DNA of 64,000 nucleotides from Balanoglossus misakiensis (GCA_040954595.2 CM082577.2:15004001-15068000); one strand, 5' to 3'. Shown: positions 48,488 through 61,452, counted from the stretch's first letter. A program made the numbers and translations. Notes: generated by a model not told the origin, from the sequence alone.

Positions 48488-51400
48488 CACTGCAAATTCT
48501 GCAAAAACAAGCCGGTTTGTACTCAAGCCATTCGGGTTTGCTGACAAGCCACCTCGTCATACTTGCCGAAACTTCGGTATTTCCACAAGCCGCTAAATTT
48601 TCTGGTGTGTGCCAGCAAGCCAGTCAATGTTAGAAAAATGGTTTGTAAATACGCCGCTGGACAACCTGTCTGGAATGGCTTATTATTAAGCCATTGAACA
48701 AAATCTCTGGTTTGCTCGCAAACTTTAGTGATACTTATGTCTGGCTCGAATTTGTACCATATTTAACCTTGGCTGCATTTTAAGCCGTTGGAGTTAGTGG
48801 TCGCTTTTCAAACCATAAAAAGATGTAAGTATGGTTTGAAAACACGCCATGGAAAACTTTGCCAGGATGTGGTTCATATACACGCCACGCTGGGCACAAT
48901 GTCTTGCGAAATACCCTGATTTGGCGCGCGAATGCAGGGTCAAAGGTTATTTATTACACAACTACAACGTTTTGACGCGAGAGAAGACGGTCCACGGGTG
49001 AGGAAGCCGATCGAATCACGTCGTTCCCTTTATAAAATTCGTTCAGCGATTTACAATGCACTCAACCTGTTCCTAAGGTAGAACCGAAATACCATATGCG
49101 TGGATAATTACTTTGGCACCGAGCATCGTTATGGAAGGATGACATCTGATGACTTAGCAGTTGACCGCCAGCATCTACGAGACCGTTAACATAGAACAAT
49201 GGCGGTTGGGGTAAGTCCTGCTTCCATTCCATTTTGTGACAGTAACTGCATTTTTGCGAGCAGTGAAGATAATACAAAATTAACAGGCCCGAATCCTGTA
49301 TATACTGACTTGATCATGTGTTGATGATAGCTGAAAAGCATGTGAGAAGAAGTAATGTCAAAAGTTTGACAGCATAAAGGGGCCCCAAAGGAATTTCATT
49401 ATTCTTGCTATTTTCAGCCTCCAATCCATCCCCGTTCATTTTTGTTCATGCATTTTTGTGAGCGAAGACGATGCAAAGTATGTCACTATTAAAAGGCCTG
49501 AATCCTTTATATACTGCATTGATCATGTGTGGATGGTTATAAAAAAGTCTGAGCAAATCAAAAGAATTTTTTTAATGCAGCTCCGGAGTGGGGCCCTATA
49601 GCGCCATAGCCTAGGAATTTCACCATGCTTGCTATTGGCAGCCTACATCCCCATTCATGTTTGTTTATGCACTTTTACTAGTCAAGATAATTCAAAATAT
49701 GTAATAATATCTATACTGTATTGATCATTTGTAGATCGAGAGATATTTCAAATATATGAAGCTTCGAGTGGGGCTAGTGGCAGTGGAAGTCAACATGGGG
49801 GGGGGGGGGGTAACCGCAATAAAAATGTTGTTTTGTGTTCCAATACTATATCAATGGATACCCATAATATTTAAATCATTGGCTGAATAATTTTTTTTGA
49901 TAAACCATGATCTCGGACCACAGGATTATTTAACCCCTGCATGCCTGCGATTTGTAACAATAATGATTCCTACTTTAATTGAACCCCAGATATTTGCATA
50001 AGAATGAAATAAATGATCTTGGTTTTGCAGGAGTGGTGATACTGGTTATGGGAAGGAGCAGTTGTTATATTATTAGGCACCACAAAAATATGAAAAAGTC
50101 AACAAGTACCATTTATGTTGAAGCATACACGGTATGTATAATTAATTGTTATTTTTTTAATATCCATTTTTGTCATCTAGTCATCTGTTTTCTTTATAGT
50201 TTAGTTTGTAGGGACTTCATTATAAAATACCAACCATGTGGTTATAATTTCAGTATTGCATTTGGGAAGAGATTTTACTATTTATGCCTAAAAACTAATT
50301 TTAAAGGAACATGCCTATCTGTATTTATTAATATAGTCCAGCTATCATGTATGTAACATGTATTCAGTTATAGTCAAAGGAAACAATTCACTAAACTCTA
50401 GGTGCGAAATTTCATGCATTGCTCATTGAATCAATTTCATCTTGTTTGTTACATGCTGTGTATCTCATGGTTATGTTTGTGTTTCATGGTTGCTGCCTAT
50501 AACATTAGGATGGCACCATATTGTAGTGTTGTATCGGTCAGTCTCATGTTCTCATATGGTTGCTGCCTATAACAGTAGGATGGCACCATATCGTAGTGTT
50601 GTATCGGTCAGTCTCATGTTCTCATATGGTTGCTGCCTATAACAGTAGGATGGCACCATATCGTAGTGTTGTATCGGTCAGTCTCATGTTCTCATATGGT
50701 TGCTGCCTATAACAGTAGGATGGCACCATATCGTAGTGTTGTATCGGTCAGTCTCATGTTCTCATATGGTTGCTGCCTATAACAGTAGGATGGCACCATA
50801 TCGTAGTGTTGTATCGGTCAGTCTCATGTTCTCATATGGTTGCTGCCTATAACAGTAGGATGGCACCATATCGTAGTGTTGTATCGGTCAGTCTCATGTT
50901 CTCATATGGTTGCTGCCTATAACAGTAGGATGGCACCATATCGTAGTGTTGTATCGGTCAGTCTCATGTTCTTATATGGTTGCTGCCTATAACAGCAGGA
51001 TGGCACCATATCGTAGTGTTTTGTGGTATGTGTGTCAGTCTCATGGTCATTCCCCATTGATAAATAGAGAGACACTATCTTCTTTTGTTGAGTATGTCTC
51101 ATACGAGTCATTGTCATATTTTCTTGTGTACATATGTGTTATGTGTTGTTTTCATGCTGGAAATTGTTTCTAATATACACTCATGTTAATTTCTAACAAG
51201 ATTGTTTTCTCTTTTTGTTTTTCACTATTTGAGAGTGTTTCCCATTGAAAGAAGACGAAGTTTCATAGTAAGGAAGAAGATACTCAAGGCTACTGCCATG
51301 ACTCCAATACTCAAATGCATATAAAGGAGGATTTAAAAGTACTTTTCCACACTTAATGGTGACTTTGAAATCTGTATTCATGTCAGTTTTGACAAACAGT

Positions 51401-52700
51401 AGATTAAAAAATGAGGCATTTTTGATGGATTGAAATGATTTTCCCTAACCACTTGAACGGAAAATGAGATAAAAGTGTTATTGTATATATTTTCTATCAT
51501 TTATGGGGTTAATTCATTTGATTTACATAATACCATGTATTTACCGTTGTTCCTTTTTTCTTACATTGTCATTACAATAATAATGATTGACCAAAAAAGA
51601 TCTTTCTCGGTGTGCTTTTTTGACAGGTTAACATACCATTGACTGTGGAGTACTAAGATGCTGCACATTATGACACATGTTATGCTTCAAGACCAAGTTA
51701 TTTAAGGGCATAGTAACTAACTTTGGGCTATTTTTTATGTATTTTTGTTCAGTGTATCGACTCCTTATTTCTGTTCTACTCCTTAAAGCATGATTAACTG
51801 CCCAGGTTCGGGATCTCAACTTTGGCCTTTGCAAATGAGTTCAGGTCTGGACTAAAATTATGTTTTTTGACAATTGCTGATTGTACAATTATGGCAGTGT
51901 ATAGAATCTAGTAAATGGCATTGCATCATGCTTTGGTGAGTTGAACAAGAAACTGCAGTCACTTGAAAGAGCAAAAATGCTAAAAATGGCCCAAATTTAT
52001 AACTATAGCTTTTAGGTAAACAGAAGCAAAACATGCAATTCAAATGTTTGGCTTGCTTACAAACTGCATTCTGTGTAAGAATGGTTTGTATACATGCCAA
52101 AGCCCAAGCAGAGTGGCTGATTTTTAAACCACTGCTCAAGCATTCTCAGTTTGTCAGCGAACCAGGAAATGCTAATTTTTGGTTTGCTGGCAAACTGAAG
52201 TGATTCATGTTTGGTTTGCTAGCACACCAGTTTTAAGTAGAAGTTGGCTTTCAGACAAGCCAATGTAAATTTTAAGGGTTTACGTACAACCCCCTTGTAT
52301 TATTCGACGGTTTGTTGGCAAGCCATTGTTTTAGAAAGTGGCTTACATGCAAGCCATCATAATATATTCATTGGTTTATATACAAACCCCTTAGATTTGT
52401 GATGGTTTGTTGACAAACCACTGGATAATGAATCGGTGTGTCTTCAAGCTCATTTGCTGAATAGAATGGCAGGCCAGCAAGCCATATTTCATTACTATGG
52501 TTGGCCTACACACCACTCATTACATTTGCTGTGGTCTATCAGCAAGCCGGTAAGTTATATAAAACGGCAACTCAGCAAGCTAAATTCAAGCCAAAATCAA
52601 GCCAAATTTGAAGAAACGAAAGAAGCCGATTTGCGACAAACAAGCCGGTTTGAATTTGGCTTGAATTTAGCTTGCAGGAAAGCCAGAAGAATTTGCAGTG
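48488..52700. mobile_element. 4.2-kb CACTG-ended TIR element with subterminal motif arrays
   Basis: It starts CACTGCAAATTCT and ends AGAATTTGCAGTG, with CA on both sides (48486-48487, 52701-52702). About 450 bp on the left and 650 bp on the right are dense in CAAGCC / GGTTTG / GGCTTG motifs in both orientations (for example GGTTTGCTGGCAAAC, GTTTGTTGACAAACC). The interior has three diverged repeats of about 170-250 bp (about 49080-49760), a run of 14 G (49797-49810) and a 70-bp minisatellite. No transposase ORF is seen; the longest ORF, 125 codons at 49979-50356, is unrecognised. The layout and ends resemble CACTA/EnSpm-type non-autonomous elements. Confidence 0.75.
50487..51030. repeat. 70-bp minisatellite, 8 copies
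   Basis: Nearly identical units carry TGCTGCCTATAACAGTAGG, ATGGCACCATATCGTAGTG and TCAGTCTCATGTTCTCATA. AACAGTAGGA recurs at 50571, 50641, 50711, 50781, 50851 and 50921. Homogeneity suggests recent expansion within the host element. Confidence 0.95.
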
Positions 52701-52802
52701 CATGTAGTTTGTTTTTATGATTGCAGTAACAATATCGAGGGATAAAGCATTCGTCTTGTTTCAAGTACTCCGGATCAGTATTGATGTCTTTGGAAAGATT
52801 AC

Positions 52803-53015
52803 CCTCGCGCCTATTATGAATAGAGACTCGGCAACCAGAGAATATCTTTACGCCATATAGGGGAATGTATGCGTTTACTGAAAAACAATGCGACATGGTT
52901 TGCCTAACACTGTGTAAGGTGTCATTGATTTTTAGAAACAATTTCTTACTTAATTCACGCGTACGTCTGTTGAAAATCATTCCATAAATCTGATCTCCGA
53001 CATCGCTAAGATCCA
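52803..53015 (-). other. Candidate extra exon of the polycystin-like gene
   Basis: The acceptor AAAATGTCTCAG precedes an open phase-1 segment that ends GAGG before GTAATC, a 213-bp symmetric 1-1 exon. It reads DLSDVGDQIYGMIFNRRTRE, then LSKKLFLKINDTLHSV and FSVNAYIPLYGVKIFSG. The phase would let it sit between the signal exon (61242) and the first LamG exon (8459) without breaking the frame. I do not recognise the family. The frame stays open past the donor to 52597, into the neighbouring element, so chance is a real alternative. Confidence 0.25.
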
Positions 53016-56000
53016 CTGAGACATTTTGCGAGTAAAGAATTTATTAAATATTTAAATTAGCCAAACACTAGTGTTAGTGATCAAATAACAGGTGGTTGAT
53101 GTTTCATGATAAAGCATAGAAATTTATTATTGAATTTACAGGTTAAAAGGCATAAGACTCCTATGGCTAACAGTACAGCAAAATGAAAGATGTCTGGCGA
53201 AGTTGGACCATTTTACTTTTCAGAGATCTTTATTTGTGTTTCAACGGCGGCAAGTTCAAGATCACCCGTTTCAAGTAGACTACACTGTCGCTACGACAGA
53301 AAATTAAAGTAACTATACACTCGTGACGGCTCGTTTTATGTCCATTGTAAACACGCAAAATAATATCCCTTTAAATAGCGACGTATTCTGTCAGCATAGC
53401 AAACGTGGTAATTTCAACTAAATTGTGAATAATTGCGGCAGCGGCGAACACGTGTCCCCGCAACTACCACGTACGGTATACCCTTGGCATGTCGCGATGT
53501 TGAACGAATACGTATAGGAAACAATTTTCTCTTCAATCTAATCATGCTCCCTGTGTTCCATGACAACGGATAATAAAGACGCCAGGTAGAAAAAGCTGAT
53601 CAAAGCATTTGGTTGTCATATATAAGTATTGAAATTTATTTCGTTGTAAATCATATTTTCTTTGTATTGTTGGTAATTTTGAAAGATATTGTGTCGCTTA
53701 TTTTTATTGTACTTCTTTTAATCGGTGGTCATCAACTGTATCTTCAATGACGTACAACGATTCATCTGTTGTCATGGTGCACAGGAGACACAAAGAATAC
53801 GTTTTGCATATATTAACTCTGAGTCCGAATAAAGACTGAACGCCTCAGCGCAGTATTCTTGTATTTTCGGGTGATAATGATGTCTTATGTTTAATTAATC
53901 GAAATATTTCGCTTTGATTGGTCGTGACTGCGATGGACCTTAAAGAGCGACGATCGTCTTTTTCACATGGGCCACGCCAGAGACTCTGGCATATCAAATG
54001 ACTTATAGTACCCGACCGCACATTACAAATGATTGATCTTAGGCCTAAACTGACTTTTAATTGCTCGATAGTATTTGCCGATTGTTTGAAAACGCAACTG
54101 TTGTGCAGGATATTGTCTTGTGGGAAACTGAATTCATGTTTTGATTTTGTTGTCTATTCACTGACCATGTTTTGTTGTTGTTCGGGTGCTAACGTAACAA
54201 CACACAACGTTCGCTGCATACCCATGAAACAGTATACACAAGACAATTAGGCCTAATGTCTAAGTCCTTTTGATGGGGGTCACACAGGCACCATTAAGAC
54301 GGTTCTGAAGCGTCTCAGATAAGAAACCGTCTTAAAAAATCATGTGTGGACGGTGTAAGTGGTCCTGTCTATGGGGCCGAGCCTCAGTGCCTATACACAA
54401 ACTGTGACGGTGTGTGTGGACGCAAGCGACTCAAAGGATTAATGCTCTGTGTTTACCGTAGGCAAATAGTGTCTCACATTTTTCCATGTCTGATGGCAAC
54501 ACTGAAGACGCAATTCATTTCAACCATATGCTTACATACATCAATAACTGCTGTTCGTTTCCGTTATTATCAGTTCCTTAATTCCTTACTGAGAATTGCA
54601 TTGTATCACAATAATGATGCAAATTACAGATGTAGAATCCGCTACAAAAGCATTAATACGCATTAGTTGTTCACCGTATGGTGGCATTTCAAGATCGAAG
54701 AAAAGAGAAAACGTTGAGCGTACAATGTATATCATCAACCAAGAGAATCTGCGGCGTTCAAATAACGCTTACGCTTCTAAAAACATAACACTGCATATGT
54801 CTTTAACCAAAAATTACATAAAAAGGGAAGTAGTTACAGAACAGAAATTGTACAAATGTACTGCGTATAATGTTATCTCGATGTCTGTTTTCCTAGCACT
54901 AGCTTTAAAAAATTAAATGCATACATATCCTAGTAACGGCTCGTGTCCAAAGTCTAGAATTGTCATGCAAAATACGGGGAATTAAGCTGCGTGTATGTAC
55001 TTGCCTCGTATACGTTGTGTGGAGAATCAGTTCCAACATAATGTTAAAATATGTTATGTGTTGCACATATGATAATATGTTCCAATTGGCCCGTCAGTGA
55101 CCCTATATATTGAATAATATCCTAAACCACTTCTGTGTAAATCAGTACCCAGTTGCCAACTTTGGAAGAATTTGCCACAAACATATCCATATACGAGTAA
55201 GTTTGCTGCACACAAAATTATGTAGCTTATACGTATGCATTGCAGACAATGGTGACAGGCTGATGTGGGGAATAGAATAAGAAACAATAAAACTACTGAA
55301 AATATTATCAAAAATTACAGCTAAATGTCATTTTAACGATCTCCGAAGAGTTATTAGTATCTCTTTTTCTCAGCAGTTTGATATTGGTCATCAAAATTCC
55401 CACTGTCGTGAAGTTATGACAGTTTTGTGTTACAGTCTCATAGCTGAGGTATTCTACGCGGTAACTATACAAAACCCATTTTCACGGCTATGACTTTATT
55501 ATCAAAAACATCATTCCCGTATAAACTCATATACATGTAATAATTGTCAATTTACACTGTTATTGAATGCTGTATTTACAGCCATCTAAATGACTGTTAA
55601 CCCTCCTCAGCTTGTTCGCTATTATCTTCTACACTTATTCTAAACTACCTGGGCAACTTACATTGTATTTATACTTGACTTCAATCGGAAATTACAAAGC
55701 CGAACATGACACGAACGTACCTGTGTCTTTATACTGACACACGAACATACGCACGTTTGCACACAGACGTGATTATTCTACATATCATATCATATTGATT
55801 GGCGAAGGCCACGTGGAAGCGATCACTTTTACGACTTCGATTTCAGTGAATGCTTTATTCGCCAAACCTGTAAAATATCGAATCTAAATGTCAACACAAG
55901 TTTCGACAGTATGGCGCGTAGGTGTGTATTAGGTATTTAACCTCGGTGGCTGGCGGTTTTTTTCATTATATTCGCGGTTTTTATTTTGTTTTTGAGATGA

Positions 56001-56325
56001 AGTTATGCATGATGTGCTTTTGTACCTACATGTATGTGTGTCATTTTGTTTCAATACTTGTACAATAATTATTTGAATGTTGAAAGATTATGATCTTGGG
56101 TTGCCATCCATTATAAAATTAATATCGCCGCAAATATAAAAATCATACAAACATTTGGCCCTGCTTGATGCAAATCCTGCTTGATGAAAATACCACATAA
56201 TCAATATGATAAACTGTCCTTCTACATTCATTCAGCTACACTGCAATTAACGTTCGAGTTGTTATGAAGCTGTCATATAGCAACAGTCTTAACTGCTGTG
56301 TGCAGTGATGAGGTCGATGTTCAAA
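53016..56325. other. No gene recognised
   Basis: Unique AT-rich intron sequence. Two overlapping 106-codon plus-strand ORFs (54346-54666, 54596-54916) lack any pattern. A small inverted repeat (AAGACGGTT ... AAACCGTCTT) lies near 54300. Confidence 0.45.
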
Positions 56326-56327
56326 TA

Positions 56328-57870
56328 GTCCTGTTTCAAAATGACCTACATTACACGTCCTATACACATGTATTGCATGTTCTGATTGGTTTATCCGCTT
56401 CTCTAAGGTCCACTTGCGGCACGCTGATTGGAGGGACCTTGTAGGTTAGGTCTTATTACTATGTATTATTCATTAGACCTTGTAGGTTAGGTCTTATTAC
56501 TATGCATTATTCACTTTACAGCTCCCTGATTGATTAACGTGTCAGTCTGGTCCCCCATGTGTTCACTGTCTCATTATACAGGACATTGTAGGTTAGGTCT
56601 TATTAATATGTATTTATTCACCATACAGCTCCCTGATTGGTTAACGTGTCAGTCTGGTCCCCCATGTGTTCACTGCCTCATTATACAGGACCTTGTAGGT
56701 TAGGTCTTATTAATATGTATTTATTCACCATACAGCTCCCTGATTGGTTAACGTGTCAGTCTGGTCCCCCAGTGTTCACTGCCTCATTGTGAAATGTCCC
56801 ATGTACTTCCTGGCTAGCGTTGTGGTAACACGTTATTCGGGATGTCAGCAGATCATTCATTGATTTTCAGAGAAATTGCCTGACTGATACTATCTCCAAC
56901 ATAAACCGCACCGTGGAAAGATTAAATGATTTTTAGATGGACTTTGAAAATCTGATTAACTCATCTAAGCATTTTTGCTAACAGTTGTATATTTTTTTAA
57001 TCACCCTCCTACTTCTCATCATCAATATTATTATTGTTGTTTTACTATTTTAAAGTAAATTTGTTTTGACGAAGATGTTGTGATAAGGAGCACGTTGTCC
57101 GTTTATACATTCGTATATTGTTTTCATAAAAATTGAACTATGACGGTGCCGCTTCGTGAAAGAAGTAATGCTATTCTAAACATTTCCATTGTAAGATATT
57201 TTGGTTTGCTCGAATGAATAGCACATACTTCGTATTCAGCCAGGTGTTACACGAAGTGATGCGCTGAAAGGCATTACGTAACAAAACACTAGCCCATTTC
57301 AACAAACCGCCACTGGAAATAAAATACGAAATTTCTCCTGGCAATTTTTATTTCGAGTATCTAGTTCACAGTATCACATAAAATGCCATGAATATTGAAG
57401 GAAAAGGTGAAATCCAATCATTATACGAGTGCCTTTCTTTATACACTGGGATCGAGCTTCGACAACGCGCAGGCAGCATGGCAGACAGAATACGACAACA
57501 GTATTCAGAAAGTACAAAAAACTTTGCATAACGAGGCAGTGAAAACTGGAGACCTACACATTAACCAATCAGCCGGGGAACTGAAAATTGAATAAATACA
57601 TATTAATAAGACCTAACCTACAAGGTCCTGCATAATGAGGCAGTGAACACTGGAGGACCAGACCTACACATTAACCAATCAGGGAGCTGTAAAGTGAATA
57701 ATACATAGTAATAAGACCTAACCTACAAGGTCTAGTGAATAATACATAATAATAAGACCTAACACATAAGGTCCCTCCAATCAGCGTGCCGCAAGTGGAC
57801 CTAAGATTACCAGATGGACCAATCACAGACGTAGGTACATATGTCATGGACCTGACTTATGAAACAGGAC
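56328..57870. mobile_element. TA-flanked element with long, internally repetitive TIRs
   Basis: TA (56326-56327 and 57871-57872) flanks GTCCTGTTTCA at one end and TGAAACAGGAC at the other. The inverted ends extend for several hundred bases. They share CCACTTGCGGCACGCTGATT and a unit with GACCTTGTAGGTTAGGTC, TCCCTGATTGGTTAACGTGT and TTCACTGCCTCATTATACAG. The left arm holds about three to four tandem units and the right arm about two in reverse. The 66-codon ORF at 57395-57595 partly overlaps the right arm and is unlikely to be real. Probably a non-autonomous TA-targeting element. Confidence 0.75.
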
Positions 57871-58509
57871 TAGTGAGACAGAACCGAATGTTTACTTAAT
57901 GTTTAGAACATTAATAGGTCATTTCCGACTGACACAGTTTGCAAATACTACATTACATATATCTAGGTATAATTTACAAGCCGTTGAAATACAAATGATT
58001 TGCATATCTTCTGAAAGGAAAGCAAGCATAATACGAGTAAATGTGGGAAGTTTTAAGGGTTGCCGTTTTCTATAAAATGGTAGTTACAGTGGATTGTAGA
58101 GAAAAGTGGTCAATCTCTAACGATTGAAATGTTGAACGATAGGTTCTACTATACGCGCTGAATTATCTTGTTTACCGATATAAACTCTTAACCAAAGCGC
58201 TACACTGCAGATGTTAAATCTGTATATAGTTTTGCAATTCTGTGCGTACAGGACGGAAATATATGTTATAGTTGCGCTGTGTACGGTTTACTTGCAAAAC
58301 GGGGCTTTTCCTATTTAATTTCATGATTGGTAGAAGAGCGTACATTATATTTCAATGAAAATGGTATAAGAAACTGCCGATCGATTTTCAAACCCTATCT
58401 TGAACCAAACATGAAGTCATGTATCATGGGGGAAAATCTTGATGCGAATAAACAGTAGCTGAACAAACGGGAAGGTCGGTTCTTGAGACATTTCAGGGAT
58501 GCGATTTAA

Positions 58510-59244
58510 GGTGGCACTGCATGAAACCGTCGAGACTTTTTCAGAGGCCTATTTCTCATCAAAGAATAAGTTAAAACCCCCATAAACCATATATATTCTG
58601 GAAGCTGAGATTTTGAACTTTTGTTTGAGTTGCAAATATTATTGATCCCCGGAAATGGTGGCGATTTTGGGTGAAAAAAAAACAATTTTTTGATATTATG
58701 TCATGAAATTTAAAATAGGTAAAAAAGTTGACCATGCATCATGCATCTTAATATGTCATTCGAAACTAGAGTACACTTGCAAAAAAACGCTAATTTTGTT
58801 TTGCGTTATCTGCTTCCATTGAGGAGTAACAGCGTTTAAAAGTTAGATTTTCAGAAAATTTGATCAAATTCACGGTGAGTTGTATTGAATCAGAGTTTAT
58901 TCCCGCCAGGGACACTTTATCGACAAACAAAACTAGCGTTTTGTTGGATGGGTCATACACAATTCCCTGTCAAAATTTGAGCAAATTCGGCCAACGCAGG
59001 GCGAAGCTATTTTAGTCCGAAGTTGTCAAGAGCAGCGAAAATGCAAACTGAGAAAAACGGCTATTTGCATTGTTGACACCTATTTGTTCAGCTGTGAACT
59101 CATTCAGAAAAGTGCTATTTTGGGGTGATTATGCACCATTTCCGCCAAGACGTATTAGTCAGGTTGTGGGTCAGTATTAGGCCTACCGATTTATGTAAAA
59201 AAGTAAAATTTGGCAAAAATCACAACTTTTCATGCAATGCCACC
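58510..59244. mobile_element. TTAA-flanked MITE, 735 bp
   Basis: TTAA (58506-58509 and 59245-59248) flanks GGTGGCACTGCATGAAA at the left and the complement of GGTGGCATTGCATGAAA at the right. No ORF. TTAA targets are used by piggyBac- and Kolobok-type transposases; which one applies here is not decided. Confidence 0.8.
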
Positions 59245-59248
59245 TTAA

Positions 59249-61241
59249 ACACGTTTCTTGATGTTTAGAAAAGTTAAATTAAACAAAATCAAAATTGTCT
59301 GCTTCCACATACATACTGATATTGGTGTGGGACAACAATATGTTACAATGTACAGAAATCCATGTGCAATCAGTGAGGCTAGTTAAACGAAGTCGGTTGA
59401 AAGAGTCGTTGATTCATATCTGTCGTTCGTTAAATGCCGATAAACTATTAGACAAGTTTGGTAATTCCCTCGATGATACAGCTCTTATACCATTTCCCAT
59501 TCGCCGTTTGACAGACCCGGATTAGGAAGTTGAGACACATTGCGATTCTCGGGAGATCCGAGCGTGCAGCGTTGCCATGGAGACAGTTATCGCAAACGCT
59601 GGGCAACACTTGTACATGGCTGTCTCATGGCTAGAAACGTGCTACATGAAATGCGAATTTAATGACTGTCCTCTGTTATGACAATTGTTGAGGAATGAGG
59701 AACGGAAAAGTCCAAAATATCTGTCTGTATTGCAAGTGTTATGACAATACGAACTGCTGAGAATAAAGGGTTTCAAAACTGCCCATGCTCGTTCTATTCA
59801 TGATTGGCTTGATCAAATAGTGATATGAACAAAATCATTCAACGTAGAATCACGCCAATCCCAAACTAATATCTAGAAACATAATGAATGTAACTGGGAG
59901 GTATTTAAAGATTTAAACAAACCAAAACTGTCCTTTTTTCAACGGACGGTTTACATTACGAACGTCTGGACGTATTTCTGTCTTTGAATATTTTCATTCC
60001 CCACCACCACATCGATTAATAGATGATATGAAAATGACGCATTTTGTTTTTAACTGAAATAAATTCAAAGCTATCGGTTGGTTTCATTACTGGTGGATAT
60101 GCAAGAGACGAATATTAAAATTACCCTCGTCAATATTTTCAAAACCCAATTAGATGTGCTGGTGCTATGTGGCTATTAAAGTTAATGAAGAAAATAAAAA
60201 TCGGAATACATCGAGTTTGTTTTATTGTTACCATATGTCGAGTGATTAAATTGAATCATACACTATTCTGTTGGAGAGTGTAATTACGTACAGTTGGCTC
60301 TACCTCCACAGACGTCGAATCCTGTCACACATCTTTGACGCATTAGGAACAATGCTTAATGTTGAAATTATTTACACGAATTTTGGAATTTCAACGTGGG
60401 ATGACGATAAAACGTCAATGGGGGGACATCTCGTCTTTTTCGGTGGCAAAACGCCACCACTTCACCATAGGAGATGCTAACTTAAGTGTCATTATGTTAG
60501 CTTACTTTGAGCTACAAATGCGATGCAACTTCCTTCCGACGTTTGAATGCTATGTTATTCCAAATTACAGAGCAGGTATATCCTTCTTGTCGACCTTTGA
60601 AAGTCCAACCGACACAAAACGAAGCAATGTCACACTCTCTACGCAATAATTACCTTTAACGTAATCCGTTAAAGATATTGCTTTCAGTTGTGTGAAATTA
60701 TGATATTGTATTTAACGGCATCATGCGCAGTGCACGGGAACACAACTGTAATTAAGTAGAAACGCGATCGCTCATCCAAATTACTGTGCGCACTCTGAGA
60801 ATCCAGATACAGGGATGTAAGCGTCGGACACAGTTAATTAAATGTAATCTTTAAAGTCACTACGTCGTACTCTCAACGGGTAACAAACGGACGAGTGACA
60901 TGTTCGCTGACTTTGTGGCATAAGTTTGGGTCATCTCAAACATGTTTCCGGCATGTCGTCTGCTGAACAGTTGTTATCTGATGAAGGTCTGTCTGTCATG
61001 GAGTAAAATGCTGATTTACATAGTTTCGGTTTATTGAAACCTATTCGGAACAAAATGGGAGATAGCTTCTGCGTTTTCCATCAGTTTCTTCTTCTCCGGT
61101 AGCAAACACGCCACATGCAAAGTATGTGTAAAGTTGCTTATAAAGGAGTTTCCGCCAGCACAATACAACTATATGAAACTTCTGTTACCAGCACTATCGT
61201 TTGATTAATTTTCTAATGATGAAGATAAAATCATCCCTTAC
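59249..61241. other. Intron sequence just downstream of exon 1
   Basis: No gene recognised. GTTGCCATGGAGAC at 59571-59584 is an X-box-like site. ORFs of 69-96 codons near 60271-60649 overlap in two frames and have no pattern. Confidence 0.4.
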
Positions 61242-61326
61242 CTTTTGGACACTCCGATTTGACACTATGCATCACTGAAAACATTAAGAGCGGCAGGATA
61301 ACCGACAAGGCGAACATCGACTCCAT
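61242..61326 (-). CDS. First coding exon: signal peptide
   Basis: On the minus strand an ATG opens 28 codons reading MESMFALSVILPLLMFSVM, then HSVKSECPK, followed by one G and a GTAAGG donor. It is a short N-region, a long hydrophobic core and a polar segment with a likely cleavage before SECPK, that is, a classical secretory signal peptide. It ends in phase 1. The nearest same-strand exon that requires an upstream phase-1 partner is the LamG exon at 8459, and joining gives a Glu codon. Polycystin-family ectodomains need such a signal. The alternative is that it belongs to another secreted protein whose remaining exons I failed to see in the 52.8-kb gap. Confidence 0.65.
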
Positions 61327-61452
61327 TTTTCTATTTCTTTTCTCTGATGCGATTTACACTTTCACGCTCTGCCATTCATTCTCTTGCGTCTGATCCAGAT
61401 AACAGCCGAAGTCTTGTTTTACCGATGATGAAATGTAATGTGCGACGCACTA

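Larger units (their letters stand above)
265..61326 (-). other. Gene model: polycystin-1/REJ-family receptor, 3' part missing
   Basis: This is the assembled minus-strand model. Exon order from the N-terminus is 61242-61326 (signal peptide, inferred), 7830-8459 (LamG-like), 5634-6344 (LamG-like), 2039-5111 (WSC, seven PKD repeats, REJ start), 1081-1256 (REJ) and 265-478 (REJ). All junctions inside 265-8459 are GT-AG and phase-compatible, which is strong support. The link to the signal exon rests only on strand, phase 1 match and secretion logic. Polycystin-1 relatives are large ciliary or sperm membrane proteins with ectodomains of PKD and REJ modules followed by GAIN/GPS, eleven membrane segments and a PLAT domain. 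Those C-terminal parts would lie left of base 1. I see no leucine-rich repeats, C-type lectin or LDL-A module, so this is a PKD1-like paralogue rather than an obvious PKD1 orthologue. Extra exons in the 52.8-kb intron cannot be excluded. Confidence 0.7.

Noticed and set aside
54346-54916. Two 106-codon plus-strand ORFs
   Set aside because: They overlap in different frames, have no domain motifs and no splice support.
57395-57595. 66-codon plus-strand ORF
   Set aside because: Its 3' part lies in the repetitive TIR of a mobile element; no family resemblance.
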